Assembly: GCA_032358255.1 (NCBI GenBank)
Contig: JAULBX010027716.1
Span: forward strand, 1 to 64,000
DNA: 64,000 nucleotides
DNA from: Heterotrichella gracilis
Taxonomy: Eukaryota; Sar; Xanthophyceae; Tribonematales; Xanthonemataceae
Direction: 5' to 3'
Shown here in pieces: positions 22,166 to 33,824 of this stretch. The number at the start of each line of letters is the position of its first letter. The stretch's first letter is position 1. A model generated the notes under the pieces. It did not search any database. It was given only the letters and a program-made list of their open reading frames with translations, and had not been told where the DNA came from. The position numbers and the translations under genes were made by a program.

Positions 22166-22885
22166 AGCAAGCAATTTTCAATGCATCAATTTTTCTAGCT
22201 GCCATTTTGCTGCCCAATCTAGTGGCTGTCCAGCAGTATTGGTTACCACACTGGACCCCCAATACTTAGTTGTACCAGCCACCAGCGCCTTAATATGTTG
22301 TTGTTTTTGCTGCTCTAGTGCCCACGTGCCACTGGGCGAGTTCTAAGCTGATTTTGATATCAGACAAGCTGCAAGCCCCTTCCGCAGTTGTACTATTTCC
22401 TTCAGCTTCTGACACTTCACTGTTTACCTTCGCAACCAGGCCCGTTGCCAGGCCATGGGCCACGGAACTGTAAATCCCAGTTTGAGTATGGTATTATCAT
22501 CTACGCCTTTCACTGTGGACCAGTTGCAGCAACTTGTGGACCACATGTTGGACTCCTGCCCATCACAGCCAGTGCACACTTTGGCTGCCAACCGAAGTCC
22601 CTCGCAGGCAATGCCATCGGCCACTGGCGCACAACACAACACGCACAACCCTCCTGGACCAGGCTGAGCCTTGTGCCCACTTAACCTGCTAATATCCTTA
22701 CCTCCCGCACCAGCCTGCTGCGCATGCTGGCAACGCTTGACACTGTATGAGGCTGCTAGTGCTTCTGCTTCTTTCATGTCTAAGCCATCCCTGGACCGGA
22801 ACATGTGAGCGTTCCATTCTTCAGCTTCTTGAGATCTTTGGCGCAAGGGTCAACCACTGCCACGTTTCCAAGAATAATAGAACGG
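22166..22885 (-). CDS. Possible Cys-rich gene, incompletely modelled
   Basis: Three minus-strand segments look coding but I could not join them with certainty. One, near 22880-22705, reads in two competing frames (NVAVVDPCAKDLKKLKNGTL, or AEEWNAHMFRSRDGLDMKEA before a GGAG/GTAAGG donor). The second, about 22665-22510, is preceded by a CAG acceptor and has paired cysteines (CVLCCAPVADGIACEG; KVCTGCDGQESN). The third, about 22330-22183, ends at a stop (GTWALEQQKQQHIKALVAG ... PLDWAAKWQLEKLMH). The Cys pattern could bind zinc. No family was recognised. It runs divergently from the gene at 23270. Confidence 0.35.
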
Positions 22886-23269
22886 CAGGCAGTTAAATTG
22901 ACACAAGCAGAAACCAAACTTAGTTGCAGTGCATGTTGGAGCAGTCCACTGCCAAAAATGTTGAATGAATTGCTTTATGCACGCCTTCAATGTTTATTAA
23001 CACACGGTACAACTACTGGCGGGCGTTTTGGGCCGACAGCAAATAACTAAAACGTGTTGTTGTCACAATCTGGCGCAACTCTGGTCGACGAACACCGAAT
23101 GCATGCATGCATCTGCATTATGCATGCGTTTGAAAACCCTAGCCATTGTCACTCGTTTAAACACTCACCGACTTGCGACACAAAATCAAAGGCAGGCCCA
23201 TCTGTTTCATACGTGTTTTGAAAGGTGTTGACGTCAGTTTGTTGTTGTGGCAAAATAAAAAACAAGGCG

Positions 23270-24068
23270 ATGGCTCTGAACACCGCAACTGGCCTGCATC
23301 GACAGCCTGTTGCTCCATGCAAGCTGTTCCGGGCAACGCTGCACAACCGTGAAAACGTGTGGCCCAACACGCCCTGCCCTGCCGCTAAGCGCTGTTGGCC
23401 TGCTAGGTGCGCACCTGCAGATAAGAATGCCCTGATCAGGATGCCACTAATGCCCACCGGTTCCCGCCCAACCCAGTCGGGGTTTGGGGACCTCTTAGTC
23501 ACCTTGCGGGCTCTGCACTGGTTCAACTTGCCACTTTTTCCTGCATGGTTGCTGGTGCACAAGCGTTGGGTGCATCCCCACAGATACTCCTTGGGCAGGG
23601 AAGCTGAAGTATGTTTCAAACGCGCAGGTTGGTTCCAACCCGTTTCACTTGCCTTACTAGGGCAGTTGAGCTACCAGTGGTAACTTATGAGTTTGAGACC
23701 TCAAAGAAGGTGGGTTGTGATCTGAGACAGCTTTCCATCCACAACACGCGACGCTCTGGTGTGCATACCGGTTTTTGGGTGGCATGTCAACCCAATTGGA
23801 TGTCCTGTGGCAAACGTGCAGTCAGGTTGGTGTTATGAGAAGCTCAGAGCTCCCGCAATCTGTTCTGTAAATGCAGAATGACCGTGGCAAGCACCAACAG
23901 TCAGAGAAAGAGCAGCCGAAGGAGGATAAAAACGAGGAGGATGAATGCGACAGCTGCTCAGGTTCTGACTCTGAATCCAGCTCTAGCTCCAGCTCTGATG
24001 ACTCTTCGGGTTCTGAGACGGACTCTGACTGCGATGAGGAGAAAGAAGAGAAAAAGAAGGACTGCTAA
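23270..24068 (+). CDS. Small protein with basic N-terminal half and acidic poly-Ser tail
   Basis: Two exons, 23270-23608 and 23877-24068, join in phase 0 to give 176 residues. The ATG at 23270 (MALNTATGLHRQPVAP) opens a basic, Ala/Pro/Cys-rich segment that could be a transit peptide. A hydrophobic/aromatic patch follows (LLVTLRALHWFNLPLFPAWL) that may touch or cross a membrane. The second exon is almost entirely low complexity: Lys/Glu/Gln, then DECDSCSGSDSESSSSSSSD, then SETDSDCDEEKEEKKKDC at the terminus. The tail has many possible CK2 sites. Family not recognised. The model rests on clean splice sites and a single continuous frame. Confidence 0.6.
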
Positions 24069-24630
24069 GGGGGTATGAAGCGCTGGAGGTTGCTGTCTAG
24101 CAGACCCACCACCTACACGTCAGGTCACCCTCCCCGTGTGCTGCAGCAGTACATACACACAATACCTCAGAAGTATGAGCAGCACAACCCATTATTTATA
24201 CTATTTGTCTGGGTGGACCTCTGCTGGACCTCTGCCTGTGGTGAAGCCTGTTGCTGACTGCCCAAGGCCACTGCGTCATCCATCAAAGCTAAATCCTGTT
24301 CAAAACTGCAAGTCCCATTTTTGCAAACCTTCATTTATTGACACAATAAAACGTCCTGGCTGGGTGGGTATCTGCCTTTTGGCTTGCGCTTCAAGCGGCA
24401 GTGCCCCTTATGCGCTTTTGCCCCTTAAGTTATTTTATTGCGCATTTCCTGTCGAAGACATCATTTTTTCTTTGTTTGTCACATGATGTACTGAAATTTG
24501 TTGAATAAAACAATAAACAAGACAGCAGCATTGTGGTTCATTTTGCGTCCAAGCAACAGGTTGTGACCCATGTGCACAAGGCGTGTTCAGTTCCCAACAG
24601 CGATATGGTAATCAAATTGGCGCTGCCTGT

Positions 24631-27600
24631 TCATTTGAACTCCAGCAGATCCTGCCACGCTGGGGGCGCTGGTGCTGGTTCAATGGGCTCCGCTTTCCTC
24701 TTGGCAACTCTCTTGCCAGATTTGACATCAAGCGATCTCCTCAAACCCCCTCGCCCAACAACTGCAGCAGCATGCTGGACGCGTATGCCAGCAATCGGCA
24801 CCTCACCCCCCCCACCCCCCTGCACGCTTGGCAGAGGACAGGCAGATGCGCCCGCACTGCTCCCGCCATCCACGCCCACCAGGGCAGGTCCATCTTCAAC
24901 CCCACGCCCATCGCCACTGCAGGCTGCAGTCCCGGGCTCCCCAGATGCCTGCGGTGCACCCAATTCGAGCCCTTGCACAGGCACCGCATCCACCACCAGG
25001 CTGCTGTCTGGCTGTGATGCTGTCGGCCGCTGCTCCAGAGGCTGTGCCGCCGGGAGCTCGATTCTGACAAAGGCTGGCTGGCTGCTAGGTCTGCCCCGAT
25101 AGCCACCCTGCAGTTCTCTCCTCTGCACTGCAGGGAATGATGGTGGCGCATCCACCATTGCGCCATTGTGCACACCATCACCATACACATGCTGAGCATC
25201 GATTGCTGACTGCTGGCCATTGTGTAAAGCTCCTGGGGGCTGCTGCATTGGGACCGGTGCCGCCATGCTGAGAGTGGGAAGAGGCGCCTCACTGGGGGCA
25301 TTGGCCAACAGTGACTCCCCTCCCGTGGTAGTGCTGCTGCCAACCACCTGGGTGCTGCTGGTGGGTGGGGGGGAAGCGTGCATGAAGGCTGTGTCACCCA
25401 CTCCTGCGACATCTGCTTGCCCCTCTAGCAGATGCGTGCGGGTGTCGACGTAATCCGCAGGGGCGCCCAATGGTTGCATCATCGCTCGGTCGTACAGCAA
25501 TGGCGCAGAGCTGCTGGGCGACTCCCCTGCCAGCTCTGCTTGCACTTCTCCATCAGGCCCCAAGCCGGCCTGCCCCTGGCTACCCATCGCCGCGTCCCCA
25601 TTGGCCGCCAGCCCTTGCCCCTCTGCCTGCTCCTCAGCTTCGCTTAAATACCCCAGCGGCAAAGCGATGGCGCGGTCATACAGCGGCACCGCATCTCCAT
25701 CGCCGCCACCCTCCCCCACCCCATCTGCCGCCTGGTTCTGACCCTCCCCAGGTGGAGACGTCAGCCCCAATGGCGGCCACGCGGCACGTGCATAGAGCGG
25801 CACTGCGTCCTCCATCTCGCTGTACATGGGGGTGGCGGCTGATGCAAAGCGCGGCGCCACGCGGTACATGGGGATAGGCGCCGCTGCTGGGATTGCTGCT
25901 GGGATGATAGGCCGCTGCTGGGATTGCTGCTGGAGGAAGTTGTCTCGTGAGATGCGCTGTCCAACACTGTCCGGCGGGGCGATGCCGGGTGGTGTGGCGC
26001 TGCGCATGGCAACAGGGGTGGGGGCGGGGGCGATGGCGTGCTGGTGCTGCTGTTGCAGCTGATCATACTCGCCTCGCGAGATGCGCTCCCCAACGCCCCC
26101 TGGCGCGCTGACGCCGGGTGGTGCGGCGCTGCGCATGGGGCCAGGGGCGCTGTGCAGGGCAAGGGCTGGCGCGATGGCGTACTGCTGGCAGCACTTGGCT
26201 GCCTGTTCCGCAAAGCCCTCTCCAGATGTATAGGGCAAGGGGGACACCCGGGGCAGCTCACCCTCCGGCCAATCAACCTTCAGCATCTGAGCTAGGCCTG
26301 AACCTGCAGAAGGTAGCAGTATCCCGTCAGCATTTCGAGTTTTCAATAGCTTTATCTTGTGTTGTGGCTGCAACAGGGGTGCCTTGTACTGCCATACGTG
26401 GACAAGCTGCCTCTGATAGGAGAATGTGGATGATAAGCCAGATGTGTGGACACGCAGTTACCAGGAGCATGGGCATGGGTCACTCAACATGCAATCACCC
26501 AACATGCAATCACCAACATGCCCTCACCCGACGATGCGCCGTCCTTTTCGACCGCTGCAGGGAACGCCGCCACCACCTCCACCAATGCATTGTATGCCTT
26601 GGCAGAATCAAGCATCAGCTGCAAGCTCAGCACCTGTAGATGACCACGTGGCTTTCAATGCAATGCTCGGGGAGGTGCAGGATTATTCTTTGATATATAT
26701 TTGTTTTCAAATATACATTTATTTCAATCGCATGGATTTACAAAACATGAACCATTACATGTATAAAATGTGTATTGAAGTCCATGATATTTCATGAATG
26801 ATCATGTGGGTTGCCTGCATGGCAGGCTAACGGCCAGGCACCCGCATCCCTGCAAGCCGCACATTGCCTATCACCAGTACCCATGTGACCTCATTGGCGC
26901 GCCAGCAGTTTGCATGGGTGACCTCAATACCCATGGCTGATACGCGGCAGGTCCACAGGTAGCGGCATATGAAGGACAGGTATGCGCGGCTTGCAGTCAC
27001 CACCCATTGATGCATGTCAGTGACATGATGTCAGTGATATGATGTAACTTATTGCGCGCACATGGCTACTGCATGCGCACATGCCTCATCACCCATGCAT
27101 CAAATGAGACAAAGAGCCTTTCGCCAGCACCCACCCCACGCGCCCCTCTCCCCGCGCACCTGGATCCTGGCCAGCAGCGCCACGCATGTGATGCAGAATG
27201 GCAGGAAGTAGGACATGGACAGCTGGGCGCTCAGCTGCGCAGCGGCCTTGGGGGCGCTCACTGCGGCAACAGCGTGCAGGAGCTGGCAGGCAGAGTGCAG
27301 CCTGTTGAGCAGCAGGATGCCTTCACTACGTTCTGGCAATGTGTACTCCCTGCACCCGCAGACTAGGGGGTTATGCTTGCACAGGATACAGGAGGGTGCG
27401 GTGCGAATCAAGGTGCGGAATCGATGGCATTTTAATGAATAGCCTTTTGCGTGTGTGCATGCATATGCACCCTGCATTGCTATGCCTCAATCGCTGCCGG
27501 TTGTAGGGTGCAGGGTGACGGATGTTGGGTGCGCAGCGTACTTTTGGCCGGCAAAACCGCTTTGCTTTGGTGTTGTGTTGGTGGTGGTCGCGACATCCCC

Positions 27601-28223
27601 CACCAGCTTGGGCAGCTCCAACTGCTTGACGAGCTTCAATTGTTTGAGCACCTGCAGCACAGGCGCGCACACCTACTCAGCATGCGCCTACTCGCAGTCA
27701 AAAATGCACAGAGCAGCCAGAGCGGGGTCAGCATTCCGGCACATGTGCATGCAGCAGCAAGCCACACCTCGACAAAGTACTTGAAGTGGGTGGATCCATG
27801 GTGCTGGTTGCGGTTCTTTTGGACCATGCGCTCCAACAGGGCACACTCCCTCCACAAGTCTGGTCGGGTCAAGCTGCCCTGGACAGTAATTGGCCACGCC
27901 AGGTCAGCGCAAGATATCGTGTGTTGATGCAAAATTCCAAATATAAGTAAACGTACTCAGGCGAGGACCAGAGCTTTGTAGAACAGTGTGGGCAGCTGCA
28001 TGCATGCCACTTCATGCATGCATGCATGCATATGATGTCAACACTTGTGCCACTCGGTGGAAGGCACAACTATTCCCTGCAGCGGCTGTACAACGAAGAA
28101 ACTTCGTGGCGACATGTAATCAACGTATTTTGCAAACAGATGACCCATGCTCCGTACCTGCAACACGCCATAGTTCACCCTGTTCAGAAGAATGTCCAGC
28201 TGAGGGTCCGCCGTCACGCGCAT
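24631..28223 (-). CDS. NEPRO / RMP1-like nucleolar protein (DUF4477) with long repetitive C-terminal region
   Basis: Likely a nucleolar RNase MRP/ribosome-biogenesis protein. Exons 28223-28158, 27878-27768, 27651-27542, 27349-27160, 26633-26528 and 26303-24631 close in phase and give 751 residues. The first five exons form the DUF4477 helical domain: LWRECALLERMVQKNRNQHH carries the family's K-N-x-N-Q-H signature; MSYFLPFCITCVALLARIQ and VLSLQLMLDSAKAYNALVEV follow. The last exon (about 557 residues) is Pro/Ala/Gly/Gln-rich and holds two repeat types: two copies of MRSA/T-PPG...VG-RISR (exon start) and three of VPLYDRA...PLG. It ends with a basic stretch GKRVAKRKAEP, a probable nuclear or nucleolar signal, before WQDLLEFK. 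Yeast Rmp1 and human NEPRO lack such a long tail. The domain call comes from pattern similarity, not a search. Confidence 0.7.
28000..28035. repeat. CATG/TGCATGCA microsatellite in intron
   Basis: Interrupted run of TGCA/ATGC units in the first intron of the NEPRO-like gene. Confidence 0.7.
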
Positions 28224-28304
28224 CCTGGCCCCAGGTTCACAGGGGTTTGATAAACAGCAGGCAACTGTTTATTCAAAGGCTACGGAAGGCATTTTGTTAC
28301 TTGC

Positions 28305-28870
28305 ATGGCAATGGCCTTGGTGCAAGGTTTCAGCGCCAAGTTCAAGACCTTGAGGAGCGGCAGGACACCCTTCACCACGAGCAACAGTCAGTCGCTGGTT
28401 GCAGGTACTAAACAATTGCACTGTGTGAATCTTTACAGGCTTTGTTGGTTCCGTGTGTTCCTTGGCTTGCCTTTGTAAAGGGCCTTTAAGATGCTATGCG
28501 GGGTGAAGAAACGGGGAGGTATCACCACACAATGCGTTGACAAAGCTGCAAGACTGCGCACCAACAAGGTGACATACATCTACTGGGTGATTACAGTATA
28601 GACGATGATCAACGAGTGTTCCCTACAGCCTCACTTATTTTGCCAATGTCTCATGGCCATGCGAGGCATTGCAATGCCATCAAATATTGCTACCCACAGT
28701 TATTAGTCGCAGTGAGATGTTATATCAGGTGAAAGGACTGCAAGGCACTGCATTCGCTCTATAGGAACACCATGGCTATGTGAGTGTCAAGGAGGGCGGT
28801 ATGTCTGCCCACTCCCCGTTTGGTTACCACAGCTATGCTGCAGCACAGCGTCAGAGCCTTGGAATACATG
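28305..28870 (+). CDS. Possible small plastid protein gene (exons not fully joined)
   Basis: A plus-strand ATG at 28305 opens MAMALVQGFSAKFKTLRSGR and then TPFTTSNSQSLVAG, which looks like a plastid transit peptide and is followed by a G/GTACTA donor at 28404. A second coding-like segment at about 28490-28569 (MLCGVKKRGGITTQCVDKAA, RLRTNK) ends at an AAG/GTGACA donor. A third may lie near 28800-28870. Phases between the first and second do not match with these sites. It is divergent from the NEPRO-like gene. Function unknown; this is a candidate only. Confidence 0.3.
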
Positions 28871-28945
28871 CGGAAGGCCGCTGACAGACTATGGATCTTC
28901 TTGTTTCAAATAGAATAAAACATGCACAAAAAAAGGAACGCTATA

Positions 28946-31055
28946 TCAAGTAGTTGCCTTTTTCCCAGGCCCCTCACCACTACTGCTGACTGTCAGAATC
29001 TCGCATAGCTCCTGGAGAAACAACTGCTTGTCAAACCCTTGCTGCTCCTCCTCAACACGCATCATGAAGTGCTCGAGCTCTTCGGCTGCCGCTCTGGCCA
29101 GTAAGGACTGCTGGGGCCGCCAGCCTTTCCAAGGGGTGGTATCCAGGACAGAAAAGAACTGGGAGTGGCATGGGTGGCAGCACAGGTACGTCCAGGGCTT
29201 GCTGACATAGCGCACCTGGGCAAGGGTGACCAGTTTGATGTTTGAGTGTGATGCATTGTAGTAGCAGAGGAAGATAATGCGTATGTCTGCTGATTTAGTG
29301 ATTATGCTCTACACCTAGACATGAAGAAGACCTTTCAGTTCATGTCCAACTTGGCGCTGTGGGGAGGAATGAGAACAAAGGGGATTTAAAACCATTGAAA
29401 CAAAAATGGAACGCAAGACATGCAATTTTTGCATTCAGCAGAAAATCACATAAATGCAGGATTGCACGAGTTAATGGGATGTCGCACAGTTTGGCACACG
29501 GCAGTTGCAAATATTGTTCAGCAGGTGCGATAAGCTGTACGCACATCTTGGTTCAGGTACTGGGATGGAGAGACAGTTGGAGGGCCTGCAAAGTGTATTA
29601 TCCCCGGGCTTGCTTCCAGATTGCGTAGTTGCGTGGTGGTGAACAAAGCAGGGCGGCCAGGCTCACATGAAATGCGACGGAAGGCATAGGTGCCCATCCC
29701 CTGCGCACAACATCAGCATGCATTATGCTGACGCTGCACACGTGATGACTGGCTGCCAGGCATCAGACGGGGTGGTTTTTTACTTGCAGAAGAGGAGGTC
29801 ATTTAAAAAAAAAGAGACAGTTAGTACGCAGCCACCCTTTGGAGGGAGCATGTGCTGGAAAGCCCAAGCAGTGTAGAGGGAAAGTTGCTCCAATACGTTT
29901 TTCTAGCACTACATTCATTCCAAACACATGCTTAATTTAATCATGGAAATTTTAAAAGATTATAATGGGCACAAAATAACACAACCTGTGCTTTTTGCAG
30001 GCTTTGTGACTGGGATTCAAACGCTGGGGCTGCCATTGGCCCACACTACAGGATGGCAAGGTACATCATGGCAGTGCCAAACTCCAGCTAGCCAACCTAC
30101 AGCACCACACATAGGTCTCAACCTGCACGTTCCAGCGCATGTCCAGTTCCTTCCAATGCTCCCCCTTGCAGATCAGGTTGAGAACATCCTGGTCGTGGAA
30201 GCGCAAAGCAGCGAAGGGGTGGCACAGCAGCTGCGGTATGATACCAGTCTCCCAGCAGCTGCGCAATCCCTGAACAATAAAAATGCATGCACCAATCAAA
30301 TCGATGAAGTAAAAAATGAAGCCCTCGGTATTCATACACATACAATGCTTATATTGAAATTTGCATTGCGTTCACTGAAGTAGACATGATGTAGTTCTGG
30401 TACTGGTTGGATGCCATGATGCACCCACCTGCAACTCCAAAAGCAAAACTCCTGCATTGAAGTATGCCCAGTCAGCCTGCCACCCAAGCTGCTGCAGGTG
30501 TGGATGGCCACAGGGATGACCATAGTCGCGCACTGCGGCAACCATGCGTCCTGCATATAAATCAAAGAATTCGATATAAGTTGCAAATGAGCACATTATA
30601 AAGCAGGGGGGAAGCAAATGTCCTCAAACCTAGCCATCACTTCCGAGATGGCATGAACCGTAAGCTACTGCACCAGGACTACAAACATGCACTGGTACCC
30701 ATAGATCTGTCGACATTGCTTCCGCTAGATGGAAAATTTCAGCAAATCATTTTATAAATTTAATGGAGTTACCCCAGGTGATCAACCATGTTGCAAGTCC
30801 AGTCATGCTCAGTGACCCAAAGTCCTCCTTACCTTCCATGTCCTCTTCCAGTAACGGGGCAATGTCCTCGCACACCATCACATCGCAGTCCAAGTACAGC
30901 ACCCGCTTGATGGATATAGGCAACAGGCGGGGCAGATGCAGCTTAGCCCAAGTGGATGGAGAGGGGTACGCAGGTGTGTCCGGCAAGTTGGAGGCAGAAA
31001 AGGGCACCCAGTGCAACGGTGGCAGTTGGAAATGACCTTTTGCATCCTGTGCAGC
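28946..31055 (-). CDS. GT8-family glycosyltransferase (5' end not found)
   Basis: A retaining glycosyltransferase that uses a nucleotide sugar, probably in the Golgi. Exons 31055-30833, 30550-30429, 30269-30123, 29700-29545 and 29215-28946 close in phase (306 residues). Conserved blocks in order: TWAKLHLPRLLPISIKRVLY, then LDCDVMVCEDIAPL with the metal-binding DxD; ADWAYFNAGVLLLELQ; FHDQDVLNLICKGEHWKELD followed by MRWN; and GIIHFAGPP followed after the next junction by VSKPWTYLC, which together form the HxxG/KPW region. The N-terminal third of the fold is missing from my model. A coding-like minus segment at 31760-31930 might belong to it but could not be connected. The end is acidic, then basic (EGPGKKATT). 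It faces the GT2 fragment head to head. Confidence 0.8.
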
Positions 31056-31455
31056 CTGCGCAGTAATGCACACAATTGTTGGTAAGGCATAACTGCCAAC
31101 TTGGCTTTCAAGAATATCACTGGACACAGATTTGACCTCCAGTTTCCAATGTCAGGTAGGGACAACCAATGTACATCGTTGCAAATTACATAATAATCCA
31201 ATTTACATGCTAGCAGTTACTAGCAGAGCTCTGAGAAGCTTAAGCAGTTGCATTGGTGCCTAATTATTTTCAGTAGCACAATCCCATTGCCCTGGTGGTA
31301 TGTGGCATGACCTGTATGGTGGTATGGTGGCATGACCTGTAGCTGTGCTGTGCCCATGATGGTGTTATTGGTCACGTAGTTTAGACGCAATGCATCAGCA
31401 TGCCTATGTCAATGGATTATCATATGCAGTGATCTAGCCAAGATGCTTACTGCAG

Positions 31456-32921
31456 GCGGCGGAGAGGATGTTGATTTCTGTATCAAGCATGGGGCACAAG
31501 TGCTGTGCATCAAAGATGCTGTGGTGGAGCACCCCATCTGGGCAAACAGCCTTCTGCCTCTAGCAGCACGCTTTGCAAGGTATGACACAGTTGATTGGTG
31601 CGCGCGATGTATTTGTATATATGTGTCTCGAATGGATCCTGCAGCTGAGCTGATGAGCTGATGATCTATCCTATAGGGCTGGATTTAGATTTCACTCATA
31701 TGCTGCGTGGACGCCATTAGTAACCAATAAAAGAAAACCCACTCCTCAAAAATAGCAAATACCCTAGAAAGTGCTGTTGTAACCTCCAATTGAGAACCGC
31801 AGACGCCGTCAAGGGTGATGTCATCTGCGCATGATCAGAAATATGATAAAGCTGCAGGTCACCCTTGTGGCAGCGCGACCCATACAACTGCCCATCAATC
31901 TTGTAAGCAAAGTCATGCCAAGGCCCTGCAAAATCTCAAGCACTTAATTGCCTCGCAATTATGTTACCACTAAATTAGGGAGGGAAGGAGCTAGAACGCA
32001 GCCCTGGTGGTGGCATGGAATCACTTGTTGTACATGCAGGTGGGGATATGGGGATGCGCTCCTGGGCAACCGATGGCCTGGGCTCACCTTCTACTGCACC
32101 CCAACACCCCTGACATTGTTGATGCTGCTTGGGTTATGGATGGGCATGGGCTGGCTACATATGGCTGGCAATGTGCTCTCTTGCCACCACAATGCAAGGT
32201 ACGATTTGCACCGAATGGCAAGATACCCAGTTTTACAATAGCGTACTAAAATTATGCCATGACACCATTGTGGATGCCGAGCAGCACTGTATTTGGTGGC
32301 ACACAGCTGAAAGTCGAGAATAGGATGCATTGGCTGAGCCTGCAGCAGCCTGATGATAGTACTTATGATAGTACTGGCATTTGCAATTGGCGCACCACCA
32401 TGATTGCGGTTTGCTCCCCCTTGGTTGTGTTGCATGGCAAATCGTGGTGCCACCAATGATTGTTGACATACTTCGTGGCATGCAGGGTTGCAATTGGTGA
32501 CCTGGCTTGGGTGACTACCATTATGTTCCTGGTCATTGCCACAATCCTTTTGGCAGACATTCTATCCCTTGTCCACCACAACTACAGCCCATCGAGGAGA
32601 CAGCTATATCCATGTGGTGTATCCATCCTGCCATTGGCGTTGCTGCAAGCTGCATTTATGATGACTGCGTCAGAAGCGGGAAGGCTAGCTGGGCATGTCG
32701 CAAGGGGGCATGCCCTTGCACTCTTCTACAGGTTTGACTGGTTTGCTAGAACGCTGCCAACAGCGGTGGCGGATGAGAAGCAGTTGGCAAATTGGCGTGC
32801 GGTGGTGTGTGGGATTGTGGCATGCCCATGGATTGCAAGTATGGCATATTTGCCATGTGCTGCAACATTGCTCCTAGGGCCCATGAATATCTTCAAGTCG
32901 GGAGCATGCGCGGGAGGATAG
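31456..32921 (+). pseudogene. 3' part of a GT2-like membrane glycosyltransferase (truncated gene or missing 5' exons)
   Basis: Exons 31456-31579, 32040-32198 and 32486-32921 join in phase (phase 2 at both introns, AG/G). The first begins directly after a CTGCAG acceptor and encodes GGGEDVDFCIKHGAQVLCIK, DAVVEHPIW: the ED...VEHP block of inverting GT2 enzymes that contains the catalytic base. Then ARWGYGDALLGNRW is followed by hydrophobic segments typical of membrane-bound GT2 proteins (LLMLLGLWMGMGWLHMAG; TTIMFLVIATILLADILSL; IVACPWIASMAYLPCAATLL). The nucleotide-binding N-terminal half with its DxD is not visible upstream, where the opposite-strand GT8 exons begin only 400 bp away. Either the gene is 5'-truncated or its early exons lie elsewhere. 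The coding sequence that remains has no stop or frameshift, which argues against an old pseudogene. Confidence 0.6.
31760..31930 (-). other. Orphan coding-like segment
   Basis: After a TTTTGCAG acceptor the minus strand reads PWHDFAYKIDGQLYGSRCHK, then GDLQLYHISDHAQ, up to an AG/GTTACA donor near 31770. It lies inside an intron of the GT2 fragment on the opposite strand. Amino-acid use is like a real exon, but I do not recognise it and cannot join it to the GT8 gene. Confidence 0.3.
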
Positions 32922-33824
32922 ATTTTAAATTAGCAGTGATATTATAGCTGTTGCCATGTGGCTGTTGTACTCCATCCTTGCCCATGTACAACTGTGCAAT
33001 TGTCACAACTAATTTGAATTTTTGTGTCACCTCACTGAGTCAGACGCACATTTCGTCTACTGGTTGCTGAAAAAGACTGTCACAGGCTGGAGTAGCATTG
33101 CTGATTGCCAATCAACACTGCATGCATATGGCCAGTAACTTACTTAGGTAAGCGTTCATCATTCAACTTACTGCATGGCTTGAATTATTCTGCTTGACAA
33201 TTTTTACACTTTTGGCCAAATCACGCAATTGTGCAGCAAACGCTGTGATATGTTTTGACCAGCGGGTCCTTTTCAGACACAAACACCTGTTGATCAACAA
33301 TCCACATTTTGATCGTCATAACGGTGCACCAGTCCACCTTGAGGGGGCCACGAGAAAATCTAGCACTACTGTAGTGACACAAAAGGCATCTGAATCACAC
33401 GGCCCAGGGCTGGACGCAATCACTGTGGAAATAGAAGGAAAAATTGCAATCAAAACCCAACCGCAACAGCAGAGCGCATCACACATAACCATTGTGCATA
33501 GCAGGTGCCATTGCATGCGACCGCCAGTCAATGGCGAATTTGAGCAGGCCGCGGAGATGCCAAACATGCAACAGCCAGTCAATGGCAAAACAAAACAATA
33601 TTCCACATTCAAACACAGGGTCCAATGCATGATGCACCATTGCACAAGGCACGAGAGGCACCACTGGGGCATCAAGCACACCCCGTACATGCAAGCACTT
33701 TCTTTCTAAGCCACAGGGCACACTGTTTCTAGAAATTGCACGGCTCATACCACACCACCCCCCTCTGGCCAAAAGTGAGCAAAGCAGCCGTCAAGTGCAC
33801 AAGGCCACCAAGAAATGCAACGTG
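32922..33824. other. Intergenic region
   Basis: No convincing gene. A 171-codon plus frame at 33194-33709 and an overlapping minus frame have no domain and unusual composition. A short repeat CCAGTCAATGGC occurs at about 33521 and 33574. Confidence 0.4.

Noticed and set aside
24741-25412. Minus-strand frame of 223 codons overlapping the NEPRO-like tail
   Set aside because: Alternative frame of the same strand; the chosen frame is longer, has repeats and joins the upstream exons.
26827-27015. Minus-strand segment considered as a NEPRO-like exon
   Set aside because: Joining 27160 directly to 26633 keeps phase and gives the family sequence ARIQVLSLQLMLD, so this lies in the intron.
33194-33709. 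Plus-strand frame of 171 codons with an overlapping minus frame
   Set aside because: Neither frame shows a domain, splice context or natural composition.
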